From Ignavibacteria bacterium (GTDB lineage: Bacteria; Bacteroidota; Ignavibacteria; Kapaibacteriales; UBA4661), in assembly GCA_013298775.1 (NCBI GenBank), contig JAAFIV010000005.1, positions 147,627-211,626 on the forward strand: a DNA stretch of 64,000 nucleotides. Reading direction: 5' to 3'. Position numbers and translations under genes: made by a program. Positions within the stretch are counted from its first letter, which is position 1. Each line of letters begins with the position of its first letter. Below the pieces are notes generated by a model. The model worked only from the letters and a program-made list of their open reading frames with translations. It did no database searches and was not told the origin of the DNA. Below are positions 38,761-47,053 of this stretch, in pieces.

Positions 38761-39178
38761 GCAAAACGTAATGGGAGAAAAAGGGAGATATTTTCAAACC
38801 TCAGTATTTATCAGTTCTTCAGACTGTTTTTTAGGAAATATGAGCCTTCCAGCCTTACGAAAAAAAAGCCTGAATTCACCCCATCAAAAAAGTGCATTTT
38901 TCTTGAAAAATCACATTCTCCTCACATTTTTTCTCATTGCGGCTTCCTATATATTTGTGCTGAGGAATACTTGACGTTTTGGTAGAGATTTTTATGACGT
39001 TCTTGTATAGAAAGTCCTGACCTTTTGGCTCATGGTTTCTCGTACCCAAATACCGATTTTTGTGCAGTGAATTTGATACTCGCTTTTTCTTACAAACAAT
39101 TTTCGGAAAAGCTCAGTGCGGGATGCCCTATCATTTTTACTCATTTTTTCTTATCATTTTTTGTTTTGGAGAATCGTT
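38761..39178 (+). promoter_or_regulatory. Conserved upstream region of the beta-repeat/IPT gene, copy 1, with three 23-bp-phased TGAC boxes
   Basis: TGAC at 38972, 38995 and 39018 (TGACGTTTTGG, TGACGTTCTTG, TGACCTTTTGG), exactly 23 bp apart. The whole 400 bp, from GCAAAACGTAATGGGAG onward, aligns with the region upstream of the second copy (54544-54953, opposite strand), where the spacing is also 23 and 23. TTCTCCTCACATTTTTTC and CCGATTTTTGT are further identical blocks. It also contains a short open frame (38771-38974) whose end (KNHILLTFF..AAS..FVLRN) is conserved in the other copy. No full TAnnTTTG match was found. Confidence 0.6.
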
Positions 39179-41695
39179 ATGAAACGCTTTTTTTCTGTGC
39201 TACTGTGCATCTGTGCCACATTCCTGACCGTATTGCCAATGCCAATATTCGCACAACCAGGGCTAACCTGGACTCGTATGTCAAGTGCCGAGGCATTAGG
39301 AATAAGTTTTATTTTTAAGGCGAGCCCTTCTGTCCTCTTGGGCATAAACTCTACGCTTGCTTCTGTCACCAGTCCTGCTATCGACAAACTCTACCGTTCA
39401 GTAGATAATGGTATAACATGGACGTTATTTTCGCCCAATGAGAACTTTTCTGGCTTTGCTCGTGCGAACGGTCGCCTGTATGCTATTACGAACCCAACCC
39501 CAAATAATACCCGCTTGATTACTTCTACGAATGACGGTGCTACGTGGTCGCAACTAAGCGTATTGCCGTCCAATAACTACGCGCCAGGGGTGTACTCAAA
39601 AATCATTGTCAATGGTAGCACTATTCTGATTGTGCAAATGGCAACAGAGAAGGTACTTATCTCGCAAAATGGCGGAGTTACATTCACCGAAACAGCAACC
39701 AATCTGCCGAAATCTTCAGCTTCAGGTTTGGCTTTTTTTGATTGCATTCTCACAAAAAATGGTTCGTATCTGCTTTCGCTTTCAGAAACCTCAAGCACAC
39801 CTGCCAACTCAACAACAGCAACGCTCTGGCGTTCGACGAGCGGCACAACGTGGCAGCCTGTTACGACGACGCTCTCAGCCTACAAAGGCGCAGATGAATT
39901 ACATCAACTTCCCAACGGCGATATTTACGGTGCTTTTACACGAACAGGAACGACGTATGCTCTTGATTGGCTGAAATCAACCGATGCTGGCTTGACGTGG
40001 ACATCCATACCGTACCCGCCTGGAGGCGCAAATCCCGTTCTTGGGCGGAGTGGATTCACATTGGGGAATACTCTTTTTACCATCAATGCAGGAACGACCA
40101 GCACTTTTAGCGGTTCATCGTGGCAATCTGCGACAACGCTAATGAGCGCGACACCGTTGCCAAGATTTGTGGCAACAAAAGTAAAAGGATTGGTCAGCCC
40201 AATGTCGGATATACCGAATGAGGAAGTATTTGTATCGGAAGAAACCATTGGCGGAAGAGCAATCTGGCGTAGTACTGCTGGTCTGGCACCGCCGCCTGTT
40301 CCAATTATTACAGATATTTGCTCAGAGGACAGCCGCTTTTGCGGAACACCTCAGAACGTCGGAGAAGGGTTTGTTTTCACTATTTTTGGCACTGGCTTTA
40401 CCAACGTGAGCGCAGTGCGGGTTGGAACGGTCAATGCGACCAGCTTTACTGTTCTCAATTCCGTTAGCATGACGGCTGTTGTTCCAAATATTTCCACTAC
40501 TGGTACATACAGTGTGAGCGTTGTAACGCCAGGTGGCATAGCGGTATCCTCGAAGCAGCTTTCCTTCTTTACCGCGCCAGTGATTTTGGACATTCTTCCA
40601 GAGAGGCCTGTATTTGGCAGCTCACCTCAGAACGTCCAGAACGTCGGAGAAGGGTCTGTTTTCACTATTTTGGGCGCGGGCTTTACAAACGTAAGCGCAG
40701 TGCGGATTGGGACGGTGAATGCAACAAGTTTTACTGTTCTCAATGCCAATAGCATTACGGCTGTTGTTCCAAATCTTCCTACTGCTGGCACATATAATGT
40801 GAGCGTCGTAATGCCATCTGGTACAGTTGTGTCCTCGCAGCAGCTTTCCTTTGTTACAACACCGTTGATAATAGGCACACCTCAGTTTGCTGCCGTCAGA
40901 GGAACACGGGTTACTATTTTCGGTGCGAATTTTAGGAATGTAAACTCTGTGAAATTTGGCTCTGCCTCGTCTCCAGATCTCACTCCTGCGACTTCTTTTA
41001 CCATAGAAAACGTTAGTACAATATCGGCAATAATGCCAGACTTGGGGACAAACAACCTAGCACTATTTGCCCTTGTTGAATCGCCTCAAGGCTCAACGCG
41101 CTCCACGACACAGTTGTCGTATGTTGGTATGCCTAATTCATTTCTGGGTTTTTTCGGTTTTATGCCAAGTGTGGCGCGAGTGGGAGAACAGGTGGTGGTT
41201 TCCGGTATAAACCTTATGCTTATAGAGCGCATTAACATCGTGATAGGAACTGGTCCAACAGCAGAGGGAATCAATGTACCAATTTTTTCGGTTAGTAATG
41301 ACGGACTAACGTTGTCGTTTACGGTACCACAGGGCGCACGTAGTGGGGGTATAGTCCTCTACTATGGGGCAGGAACAAGTACGGCATCAATCGGCAGACT
41401 TACCATTCTCAACCCTACATCTGTTCGTAGAGAGGTAGAAAAGCTCGGAGGGAGCGTCTATCCTAATCCTGCGACCCAAAACCTCACTGTTACCACAAAC
41501 CTCAGCCGCACACAAGGCTTGGTACTGGCATTGCGCGATATTTTGGGCAGAACGCTTCTCCAGCAAACACATACCGCCATATCGGGACATTTTTCAACAA
41601 ATGTAGATGTGAGCGAACTGGCTTCGGGCTTGTATATTGTCTCTTTAACGGGGCAAGATGGCAAGCAGTTTGTGCAGCCGTTTGTGAAGCAGTAA
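39179..41695 (+). CDS. Secreted beta-repeat / IPT protein with T9SS sorting domain, copy 1
   Basis: 838 residues from the ATG at 39179, preceded by GGAG; signal peptide MKRFFSVLLCICATFLTVLP...FAQ. The first 370 residues are sialidase/BNR-like repeats with Asp-box-type turns (STNDGATWSQL, STDAGLTWTSI). IPT/TIG domains follow from about 385 (FTIFGTGFTNVSAVRVGTVN and FTILGAGFTNVSAVRIGTVN are near-identical, plus two more divergent ones). The C-terminus (GSVYPNPATQNLTV ... GLYIVSLTGQDG...VKQ) is a type A T9SS sorting domain. It is closely similar to the protein at 52363-54543. A surface adhesin or binding protein is likely; catalysis cannot be asserted. Confidence 0.85.
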   Translation: MKRFFSVLLCICATFLTVLPMPIFAQPGLTWTRMSSAEALGISFIFKASPSVLLGINSTLASVTSPAIDKLYRSVDNGITWTLFSPNENFSGFARANGRLYAITNPTPNNTRLITSTNDGATWSQLSVLPSNNYAPGVYSKIIVNGSTILIVQMATEKVLISQNGGVTFTETATNLPKSSASGLAFFDCILTKNGSYLLSLSETSSTPANSTTATLWRSTSGTTWQPVTTTLSAYKGADELHQLPNGDIYGAFTRTGTTYALDWLKSTDAGLTWTSIPYPPGGANPVLGRSGFTLGNTLFTINAGTTSTFSGSSWQSATTLMSATPLPRFVATKVKGLVSPMSDIPNEEVFVSEETIGGRAIWRSTAGLAPPPVPIITDICSEDSRFCGTPQNVGEGFVFTIFGTGFTNVSAVRVGTVNATSFTVLNSVSMTAVVPNISTTGTYSVSVVTPGGIAVSSKQLSFFTAPVILDILPERPVFGSSPQNVQNVGEGSVFTILGAGFTNVSAVRIGTVNATSFTVLNANSITAVVPNLPTAGTYNVSVVMPSGTVVSSQQLSFVTTPLIIGTPQFAAVRGTRVTIFGANFRNVNSVKFGSASSPDLTPATSFTIENVSTISAIMPDLGTNNLALFALVESPQGSTRSTTQLSYVGMPNSFLGFFGFMPSVARVGEQVVVSGINLMLIERINIVIGTGPTAEGINVPIFSVSNDGLTLSFTVPQGARSGGIVLYYGAGTSTASIGRLTILNPTSVRREVEKLGGSVYPNPATQNLTVTTNLSRTQGLVLALRDILGRTLLQQTHTAISGHFSTNVDVSELASGLYIVSLTGQDGKQFVQPFVKQ

Positions 41696-41720
41696 AATCA
41701 TGCAAATTGCGTAAGAAGAG

Positions 41721-41761
41721 AACGCCCCGATGCAGTACGAAAGCTGTATCGGGGCGTTTTT
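41721..41761. terminator. Terminator of copy 1 (shared sequence with copy 2)
   Basis: AACGCCCCGATGCAG (41721-41735) pairs with CTGTATCGGGGCGTT (41744-41758), then TTT. The same hairpin, nearly identical, closes the paralogue at 52291-52332, so the duplicated unit runs from promoter region to terminator. Confidence 0.85.
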
Positions 41762-41765
41762 GTCT

Positions 41766-41813
41766 TCCCGTCCTACGCTTTCCTAAACGTAGAACGGGTT
41801 TCGCGGTAAAATC
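41766..41813. repeat. Short repeat CCTACGCTTT...ACGGGTTTC (copy 2)
   Basis: CGTCCTACGCTTTCCTAAAC followed by GTAGAACGGGTTTCGCGG; same layout as 32548-32590. CTACGCTTTCCTAAACGTAG forms a hairpin. Confidence 0.6.
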
Positions 41814-42066
41814 AGGAAAGATTCTTGCGCAAAATCTGCTCAATTTCTTCGAGTGATAATTTGGTGATGTTGGCAATAAACTCTTTAGTCATACCTGCAC
41901 GAGCAAGACCTACTGTGGTTTGCTCTTTTTCTCGGCACGAACCTTGCTCAATACCTCGTTCAATACCTCGCTCCTCGCCCTTCTCCAAAATATCTTGGTA
42001 AAAGCGCGATTGTTCAAATCCTGCTACGCTTGGTTCTATCATGGCGCGTATCTCCTCATAACTCAT
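41812..42066 (-). pseudogene. Duplicated C-terminal fragment of the DUF2887 gene
   Basis: 84 codons (MSYEEIRAMIEPSVAGFEQ...) that repeat, almost base for base, the last 85 or so codons of the adjacent full-length gene at 42076-42924. The repeat unit is about 265 bp and tandem. The fragment has one GIER unit fewer (12 bp) and a few substitutions. It lacks the nuclease domain and has no ribosome site, so it is best read as a tandem-duplication remnant rather than a functional gene. Confidence 0.8.
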
Positions 42067-42075
42067 TGTGGGAAA

Positions 42076-42924
42076 TTAGGAGAGATGCTTGCGCAGAATC
42101 TGCTCAATTTCTTCAAGTGATAATTTGGTGATGTTGGCAATAAACTCTTTAGTCATACCTGCACGAGCAAGACCTACTGTGGTTTGCTCTTTTTCTCGGT
42201 ACGAACCTTGCTCAATACCTCGTTCGATACCTCGTTCAATACCTCGCTCCTCGCCCTTCTCCAAAATATCTTGGTAAAAGCGCGATTGTTCAAATCCTGC
42301 TACGCTTGGTTCTATCATGGCGCGTATCTCCTCATAACTCAGCGTGGGAAATTTCGCCGTCAAGATGCTCGCTACAAGGCGTGCTACATCGTCGCGGCGG
42401 TGGACTTCGCTCGTCGGCGGAACTGAACGCAGCACGTCATTTGCCAGTATTGCTGCCTGTTCTTTTTTGTTGGGTGCGCCGACTAAGCGGAGAATGTTCA
42501 AGGGAAATGCCGTCAGAACGTCTGGCGAAATTTCATCCAAATATACAATTTTCAAACGATTCGATGCAAGATACTCCGCAAAATGCTCCAGCAAACCCGC
42601 ATCAACACTTCGCTTTGGAAAAATCACGACCGACCGCCATCTGCCTTCGGGTTGTTTTTGGTGCAGGAAGGTCATTATCTGCGCAAAGAGCCGTGTGTAG
42701 AAGCGTTGGTCTTTTTGGTACTGCACTTCGACGAAGAAAAACTCGCCGCGAAATTCTGGCAACGCTAAGATTCCATCAAGGCGAAAGGCGTGGTCTTTCA
42801 CCTCGACCGACTGAAAGCGATACTCTGCCGCACGGGCAAGGTCGGCTTTCTGTGCGCCCGCGAGCAAGAGCAGTGCTTCGGGAAGGAGCTGGAAATACGT
42901 GTAAAAAAGGGAATCAGATTTCAT
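42076..42924 (-). CDS. DUF2887 / Rpn-like PD-(D/E)XK nuclease-family protein, copy 1
   Basis: 282 residues from the ATG at 42924 (MKSDSLFYTYFQLLPEALL), the usual start of this family. The PD-(D/E)XK-like core is visible: RLDGILALPEF then FFFVEVQYQKDQRFYTRLFA (Asp ... Glu-x-Gln), followed by WRSVVIFPKRS and IVYLDE strands. The C-terminus has a repeated ERGIERGIERGIEQG helix, encoded by 12-bp DNA repeats that vary in number in the adjacent fragment. Related Rpn proteins promote recombination or act in defence; the role here is unknown. It is convergent with the secreted-protein gene and 46 bp after trpS on the same strand. Confidence 0.82.
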   Translation of the reverse strand: MKSDSLFYTYFQLLPEALLLLAGAQKADLARAAEYRFQSVEVKDHAFRLDGILALPEFRGEFFFVEVQYQKDQRFYTRLFAQIMTFLHQKQPEGRWRSVVIFPKRSVDAGLLEHFAEYLASNRLKIVYLDEISPDVLTAFPLNILRLVGAPNKKEQAAILANDVLRSVPPTSEVHRRDDVARLVASILTAKFPTLSYEEIRAMIEPSVAGFEQSRFYQDILEKGEERGIERGIERGIEQGSYREKEQTTVGLARAGMTKEFIANITKLSLEEIEQILRKHLS

Positions 42925-42970
42925 TAGCAATACGAAATGGAAGGTGGATAGTACCGTTATGCAAGAAATT

Positions 42971-44005
42971 TTACTCCAATTCCACAATCCCTAATTTTTT
43001 GTACAACTTCCGCAGTGTGCGATTTGCGCGGCGATTTGCCTCTTCCGCGCCTTTTTTCAAAATATCGTTCAATGCAGCTTTATCATTGCGAATAGCGTGG
43101 AAGCGTGTACTTATCGGCTCAATGAGCGCGACAAGTGCGTCGGCAAGTTCTTGTTTGAAATCGCCATAGCCTTTGCCAACAAAACGCTCCTCAATAGCTT
43201 CAAAGCTCTCGCCAGTGGCAATGTGATACAAGGTGAGCAAGTTCGTAATTGCGGGTCGTTCCTCGCCTCGGCGCACTTCTGTGCCTGAATCGGTAACAGC
43301 GCGTTTTATTTTCCCGCGAATTTCATCCGCAGAATCGGTCAGAAATATCGTGGCTTTTGGGTTTTCATCCGATTTCGACATTTTCTTGGTTGGGTCTTGC
43401 AAGCTCATAATTCTTGCACCAACTTTCGGAATAAATACTTCTGGCACGGTCAAAGTATTTGCGTAGTAATGATTTACGCGCTCGGCAATATTGCGCGAAA
43501 GTTCCAAATGCTGCTTTTGGTCTTCGCCAACAGGAACAAGATTTGCCTGATACAACAAAATATCTGCCGCCTGCAAAACGGGATAGGTGAACAAGCCAGT
43601 CGTCGCGCCATGTTTGTCGGATTTTTCCTTGAATTGCGTCATTTTATTCAATTCCCCCAACTGCGAAAAACAACTCAACACCCACGACAACTGCGCGTGT
43701 GCGGGAACGTGCGATTGCACAAACACCAGACTCCGTGCGGGGTCTATGCCAGAAGCGATGTACATTGCGGCAACATCCAGCGTTTGCTTACGCAGCGCGG
43801 CGGCTTCGGGACGAGCCGTGAGCGCGTGTAAATCCACCACGCAATACACGCAATCGTAGTCTTTTTGTAATTCCACCCAATTTTTTAGCGCACCAACGTA
43901 ATTACCAAGCGTTAAGCCGCTTGTGGGCTGCATTGCGCTAAAAATAATGGGACGCTTTTCTGTGGGAGAATCCTGTTTTGATGCGGTTTGAAGCTCTTGG
44001 TTCAT
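42971..44005 (-). CDS. trpS: Tryptophanyl-tRNA synthetase
   Basis: 344 residues, normal for bacterial TrpRS. It charges tRNA-Trp. Class I signatures: the HIGH-equivalent PTSGLTLGNYVGAL (27-40) and KMSKS at 208-212 (KKMSKSDENPKATIFL). AmAQSWVL-type substrate-pocket sequence is represented by AHAQLSWVLSCFSQLGELN (102-120). Start MNQELQTASKQ at 44005. No T-box or leader is seen upstream. The DUF2887 gene follows on the same strand. Confidence 0.96.
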   Translation of the reverse strand: MNQELQTASKQDSPTEKRPIIFSAMQPTSGLTLGNYVGALKNWVELQKDYDCVYCVVDLHALTARPEAAALRKQTLDVAAMYIASGIDPARSLVFVQSHVPAHAQLSWVLSCFSQLGELNKMTQFKEKSDKHGATTGLFTYPVLQAADILLYQANLVPVGEDQKQHLELSRNIAERVNHYYANTLTVPEVFIPKVGARIMSLQDPTKKMSKSDENPKATIFLTDSADEIRGKIKRAVTDSGTEVRRGEERPAITNLLTLYHIATGESFEAIEERFVGKGYGDFKQELADALVALIEPISTRFHAIRNDKAALNDILKKGAEEANRRANRTLRKLYKKLGIVELE

Positions 44006-44043
44006 AATTGTTGCTGAACTGTTTTTGGGTATTTTTTGATAGT

Positions 44044-44115
44044 AAAAATCCTTGCCGTGCGGACATTTCTTGCGTTTAGATGCAAGGTTTTATGCGGCAT
44101 GGCAAGGATTTTTTC
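44044..44115. terminator. Terminator between DUF4197 and trpS genes
   Basis: 17-bp arms with one mismatch: AAAAATCCTTGCCGTGC (44044-44060) and GCATGGCAAGGATTTTT (44097-44113). A and T runs lie on both sides, so it can act both ways. It is 40 bp before the trpS start. Confidence 0.75.
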
Positions 44116-44156
44116 ATGAGAATTTCTCGAAAGCAGTCAGGTAACTACCTCGTCGA

Positions 44157-44245
44157 GCGGTTTCTTGACCGTCCGGCGAGTGAGTTACTTGCGCACCACC
44201 CGCCGGACGGCAGCGTTCATGCACTCTTCAGCCGCCCAACGAGTA
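44157..44245. repeat. GC-rich palindromic repeat, CCGTCCGGCG family (copy 1)
   Basis: Core GTCCGGCGAGTGAGTTACTT...ACCCGCCGGACGG (44171-44210) is nearly identical to 45562-45604. The left flank CGGTTTCTTGACCGTCCGGCG recurs exactly, inverted, at 63862-63888. The right flank AGCGTTCATGCACTCTTCAG matches the arm of the element at 45528-45638. Confidence 0.75.
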
Positions 44246-44255
44246 CAACCTGAAC

Positions 44256-44453
44256 GTATCGTTTTGAAGTTTAGATAAAATCGTGCGCTTTTGCCCTCAT
44301 CCCCCGCCTTCTCCCAGAGGGAGAAGGAGCTAAGACAAAGAAAATCAAACGCTTCTGAAGCCCTCTCCCTCTGGGAGAGGGTTGGGTGAGGGCAATCGTG
44401 GACGCAAGGTTTTATGGGGGTCGCAGAATTTTATCTAAACTTCAAATCGTTAC
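44256..44453. repeat. Inverted-repeat element ending in the DUF4197 stop codon
   Basis: 26-bp terminal inverted repeats, 24 of 26 matching: GTATCGTTTTGAAGTTTAGA... at 44256-44281 and its complement at 44428-44453. The inside is a CCCTCTCCCAGAGGG-type palindrome (44293-44393) related to 25464-25576. The right arm contains the TAA (44450-44452) of the DUF4197 gene. 198 bp, non-coding; MITE-like. Confidence 0.75.
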
Positions 44454-45427
44454 TTCTTCGTCGTGCTTCCAAACACTTGCTGCAAAAGGTCGGTAGCGCG
44501 AGCGGCTGGATTGACACGGATATTTTTTTCTTCCTGCGCAACCATTGTAAATAAGCCCTCAACAGCCTTTTGTGTAACGTACTCGGACAAATCAGGATTC
44601 ACTTTTTGCACAAGCGGAATCTGATTGTACGCGCCCGTAATGGTACTCCAATACTTGGTTGCATCTACTTTTGCAAGCGCGTCGCCGATGACGGGTTTGA
44701 ATTTTTGGGTAAGTTGTTGCGTGGTGGTGCGCTGCAAAAAGTCTGTTGCGGCACGGTCGCTGCTGCCGTTCAAGATGGACATGACATCAGCAAAATTGAG
44801 CTGCTTGATTGCATCCAAAAAGATAGGAAGCGCGTCGGAAGCTGCTTTCTCCGCCGCATGGTTCATGGATTCTACGGCTTGGTCGGCAACATTGCCCATA
44901 CCAATTTTGCGTACGCCATCCTCGACCATTTTAAATTCTGCTGGAAATGGAATTTTGATAAGCGGATTTTTGTAGTAGCCATCTTGCTTGGAGACCAATT
45001 CCACGCCTTTTTGAATGCCTTGCGTGAGCGCGTCGCGGAGACCATTTGAAGCAATGTCTGGCGTGAGTGATGGCACAGATGCTGGCATGGAAGCTGGCGC
45101 AGATGCAGGTGTAGAGCCACTTGCAGACGGCGCAGCTTCTGGCGATGCACCAACAACTGTTGTTCCACCTTTTTTACCACTTGTTGCGGCGGGCGCAGCA
45201 GCTGGAGTAGGTGTTTGTGCTGGAGCGGGTGCAGCTGCTGGTGCTGGAGCCGATGGCGGAGCAGGTGCGCTTGTACTCGTTTTGCTGCTAGACTTGGTGC
45301 TAGACTTGGTGCTGGTTTTGGACGATGTGCTTGTCGTTTTTTTCTTTGTTTGAGCAAGCATTTCCGACGGCGCATTTGCAGCAACAACGAGTGTTAATGC
45401 GGCTGCGGTGAGAGAACGAATTATCAT
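44450..45427 (-). CDS. DUF4197 exported protein with Ala/Pro/Ser-rich linker
   Basis: 325 residues from the ATG at 45427. Signal peptide MIIRSLTAAALTLVVAANAP...LAQ, then about 110 residues of low-complexity Lys/Ser/Thr then Ala/Pro sequence, then a DUF4197 domain (about 130-320: LTQGIQKGVELVSKQDGYYKN, IKIPFPAEFKMVEDGVRKIG, AAEKAASDALPIFLDAIKQL, DVMSILNGSSDRAATDFL). DUF4197 proteins are periplasmic or lipoprotein-like proteins of unknown role found in many Gram-negatives. The long linker is unusual for the family. The stop codon lies inside the arm of an inverted-repeat element, so the last codons may have been set by its insertion. Confidence 0.85.
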   Translation of the reverse strand: MIIRSLTAAALTLVVAANAPSEMLAQTKKKTTSTSSKTSTKSSTKSSSKTSTSAPAPPSAPAPAAAPAPAQTPTPAAAPAATSGKKGGTTVVGASPEAAPSASGSTPASAPASMPASVPSLTPDIASNGLRDALTQGIQKGVELVSKQDGYYKNPLIKIPFPAEFKMVEDGVRKIGMGNVADQAVESMNHAAEKAASDALPIFLDAIKQLNFADVMSILNGSSDRAATDFLQRTTTQQLTQKFKPVIGDALAKVDATKYWSTITGAYNQIPLVQKVNPDLSEYVTQKAVEGLFTMVAQEEKNIRVNPAARATDLLQQVFGSTTKK

Positions 45428-45527
45428 GGACAAACCTATAAAATGAAAAATGTTGTGAATGAATGGAATACTCATTTGTCGGACGCAATATACCGCTTTC
45501 AAGGTTTATGGCAATTCGGAATATTCC

Positions 45528-45638
45528 CCCGCCCAAGCGGCTGAGGAGTGCAGATACGCTGCCGTCCGGCGAGTGAGTCGCTTGCACAACACCCGCCAGA
45601 CGGCTACTGCGCTTGCGCTCCTCAGCCGCTTGGGCGGG
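45528..45638. repeat. GC-rich cruciform repeat, CCGTCCGGCG family (copy 2)
   Basis: Near-complete palindrome of 111 bp: CCCGCCCAAGCGGCTGAGGA... at the left and its complement ...TCCTCAGCCGCTTGGGCGGG at the right, with the shared core GTCCGGCGAGTGAGTCGCTT near the centre. Lies between the nuoF and DUF4197 genes. Confidence 0.85.
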
Positions 45639-45653
45639 ATTGATGAATAAAAA

Positions 45654-45691
45654 AACGCTCTGCCCAGCAATAATGCGCTGTACAGAGCGTT
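45654..45691 (-). terminator. Terminator of nuoF
   Basis: AACGCTCTG (45654-45662) and CAGAGCGTT (45683-45691) are perfect arms; on the minus strand TTTTTTTATTC follows. It lies 25 bp past the nuoF stop. Confidence 0.8.
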
Positions 45692-45715
45692 GATATTTTT
45701 ATCCGAAGGAGAATT

Positions 45716-47053
45716 TTACGCCAAAACCTCGAATTTATCAGCCTTGTGGCGAACACCATGCACAACGTTGAGTGGCACAAACGCACGTGATCTCTTCACT
45801 CGCGCTTCAAAATCTTCACGGAATTTACTGAGAAACGCTTTCACGGGCCAAGCAGCCGCGTCGCCGAGTGCGCAAATCGTATTGCCTTCGATGTTGGAAG
45901 CCACGCTGTACAAGGTGTCGAGGTCTTGCGAGGTTGCATCGCCTTTGTAAATGCGCTTGAGCATTTTTTCCATCCAACCGCAGCCCTCGCGGCAGGGCGT
46001 ACATTGCCCGCAGGATTCGTGATGATAAAAGTGCGCAATGCGCAGCGTCACTTTCACAATATCAGTATCTTCGTCCATTACCACCACGCCGCCTGTGCCG
46101 ATGTGCGTACCGATTTTTTTCAAAAATTCTTCTTCCATTTTCACGCCTTCAATTTCATCGCCGCGCAACACGGGCATTGAAGAACCGCCTGGAATCACGG
46201 CTTTCACCTTTTTGCCGCCCAGAACGCCATTCGCGTATTTGTCGCTGAAAATAAGGTCGGTGAGCAACGTACCAGATTCCGCCTCGTACACGCCGGGCTT
46301 GTTCACGTGTCCGCTTACGCCGTAGAGAATCGTGCCAGTGTGTCCCGACGCGCCGATTTTGCTGTATGCTTCGCCGCCGAGCGCGAAAATTGCGGGTGCG
46401 TGTGCCATTGTTTCCACGTTATTGACCGTTGTTGGCTTTGCCCACAAACCTTTTTGCGCTGGGAAAGGAGGTTTTACGCGGGGATAGGCGCGGTCGCCTT
46501 CCAAAGAACTCATCAGTGCTGTTTCTTCGCCGCAAATGTACGCGCCTGCGCCTTTGTGGACGACTAATTCCATTGCGAAATTTGTCCCAAAGGTTTCCTT
46601 CATTTTTTCGCCCAAAAAGCCTTTCGCGTAGGCATCTTCAACGGCTTTTTCCATCATGTAAATCCACTTGTGATATTCACCGCGAATGTACAAATACGCC
46701 GCCGTTACGCCCATTGCGTAGCCGCCGATGATAATTCCTTCGATGAGTTGGTGCGGATTATGCTCGAAAATTTGGCGGTCTTTGAAGGACGCTGGTTCGG
46801 ATTCATCACCATTGACGGCGAGATATTTCACCATGTCGCCTTTGGGCATAAAGCTCCATTTTAAGCCCGTCGCAAAGCCCGCGCCGCCACGCCCGCGCAA
46901 GCCAGATTTTTTTACTTCATTGATAACGTCATCCTGCGTGAGTTTGAGAGCTTTTTTTGCTTGCTCGTAGCCGCCGTTTGCGGTGTAAACCTCAATTTTA
47001 TGGAGGTCGGGAATTTGCGGCAAAATCAGATGTGGTGCGGTGTACATAGACAT
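45716..47053 (-). CDS. nuoF: NADH-quinone oxidoreductase subunit F
   Basis: 445 residues. NuoF binds FMN and the N3 iron-sulfur cluster and accepts electrons from NADH in complex I. FMN/NADH region: GLRGRGGAGFATGLKWSFMP (about 52-71) and NGDESEPASFKDR. The 4Fe-4S ligands are Cys348, Cys351, Cys354 (SCGQCTPCREGC) and Cys394 (TICALGD). No nuoE, nuoG or other complex I genes flank it, which is unusual; the rest of the complex is presumably elsewhere. Hydrogenase or formate-dehydrogenase diaphorase subunits are the main alternative, but those usually carry extra N- or C-terminal domains that are absent here. Confidence 0.9.
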   Translation of the reverse strand: MSMYTAPHLILPQIPDLHKIEVYTANGGYEQAKKALKLTQDDVINEVKKSGLRGRGGAGFATGLKWSFMPKGDMVKYLAVNGDESEPASFKDRQIFEHNPHQLIEGIIIGGYAMGVTAAYLYIRGEYHKWIYMMEKAVEDAYAKGFLGEKMKETFGTNFAMELVVHKGAGAYICGEETALMSSLEGDRAYPRVKPPFPAQKGLWAKPTTVNNVETMAHAPAIFALGGEAYSKIGASGHTGTILYGVSGHVNKPGVYEAESGTLLTDLIFSDKYANGVLGGKKVKAVIPGGSSMPVLRGDEIEGVKMEEEFLKKIGTHIGTGGVVVMDEDTDIVKVTLRIAHFYHHESCGQCTPCREGCGWMEKMLKRIYKGDATSQDLDTLYSVASNIEGNTICALGDAAAWPVKAFLSKFREDFEARVKRSRAFVPLNVVHGVRHKADKFEVLA

